NCBI GenBank assembly: GCA_002361235.1
Contig: DESI01000017.1
Span: 1 to 5,533 of the forward strand
Source of the DNA: Porphyromonadaceae bacterium UBA3318
GTDB lineage: Bacteria; Bacteroidota; Bacteroidia; Bacteroidales; Muribaculaceae
Direction: 5' to 3'
Length of the DNA stretch: 5,533 nt
Under the pieces are notes generated by a model. That model worked only from the letters and a program-made list of their open reading frames with translations, did not search any database and was not told the origin of the DNA. The position numbers were made by a program, and so were the translations under genes. Within the stretch, counting starts at the first letter, position 1. Each line of letters opens with the position of its first letter. Positions 5,447 to 5,533 of this stretch are shown here, one piece after another.

Positions 5447-5533
5447 TCTGATTATGTAACCGATTTATCGCTTTGCTGTACAAAGAAACATCTTATGTCT
5501 ATTCCTTAGCCTGAATTATTCATAGCCCCATAA

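Noticed and set aside
5471..5500. TTTG (5472-5475), an 18-base spacer and TATGTCTA as a possible promoter at the right edge; also the small palindrome CTTTG-N5-CAAAG
   Set aside because: The -7 part matches TAnnTTTG only partly, and no downstream gene is visible in the window.
5506..5532. Minus-strand frame entering from the right edge and stopping at 5508-5506
   Set aside because: Only eight codons are visible, so a gene end cannot be told from chance.

Overview
The window looks like a chromosomal piece of a Bacteroidales bacterium, an anaerobic gut-type Bacteroidota. The reasons are intergenic TAnnTTTG-type -7 boxes, start codons without clear Shine-Dalgarno sequences, and protein families that are typical neighbours in Bacteroides, Parabacteroides and Muribaculaceae genomes. 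I cannot fix the genus from sequence alone. There are seven complete protein genes, no RNA genes, no mobile element and no CRISPR array.

Layout: a 139-base control region (2996-3134) separates two divergent, tightly packed operons. Leftward (minus strand), in order of transcription, run an AraC-family regulator (2995-2078), a Maa/LacA-type O-acetyltransferase (2071-1508), an NAD(P)H-dependent FMN reductase / iron-sulfur-flavoprotein-like protein (1502-966) and an exported carboxymuconolactone decarboxylase-cupin fusion (969-148). These are joined by gaps of 6 and 5 bases and then a 4-base ATGA overlap. The operon ends at a convincing intrinsic terminator (106-74). Rightward (plus strand) run an exported flavodoxin (3135-3701), an exported cyclophilin-like protein with a C-terminal tail resembling a type IX secretion sorting signal (3711-4280) and a dienelactone-hydrolase-like alpha/beta hydrolase with a Cys nucleophile (4277-5353). 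These are joined by a 9-base gap and an ATGA overlap. Two hairpins follow at 5370-5400 and 5416-5446.

The control region holds three TGGTA/TACCA half-sites. They form a perfect 7-base inverted repeat, and two of them are direct copies 21 bases apart. The nearest half-site lies where the missing -33 element of the rightward promoter should be, as expected for an AraC-type activated promoter. The same 12-base block carrying a TAATTTTG box occurs inverted at both ends of the region (11 of 12 bases match), so both operons may be read from look-alike promoters.

How the genes may work together (inference): two flavin proteins (one cytoplasmic, one apparently outside the inner membrane), a decarboxylase/cupin protein, a Cys-type hydrolase and an acetyltransferase under one AraC regulator look like an inducible module for reducing and processing a small electrophilic, quinone-like or lactone-like compound. 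No aromatic-ring oxygenase is present, so this is not an ordinary beta-ketoadipate pathway. The substrate and inducer cannot be read from the sequence.
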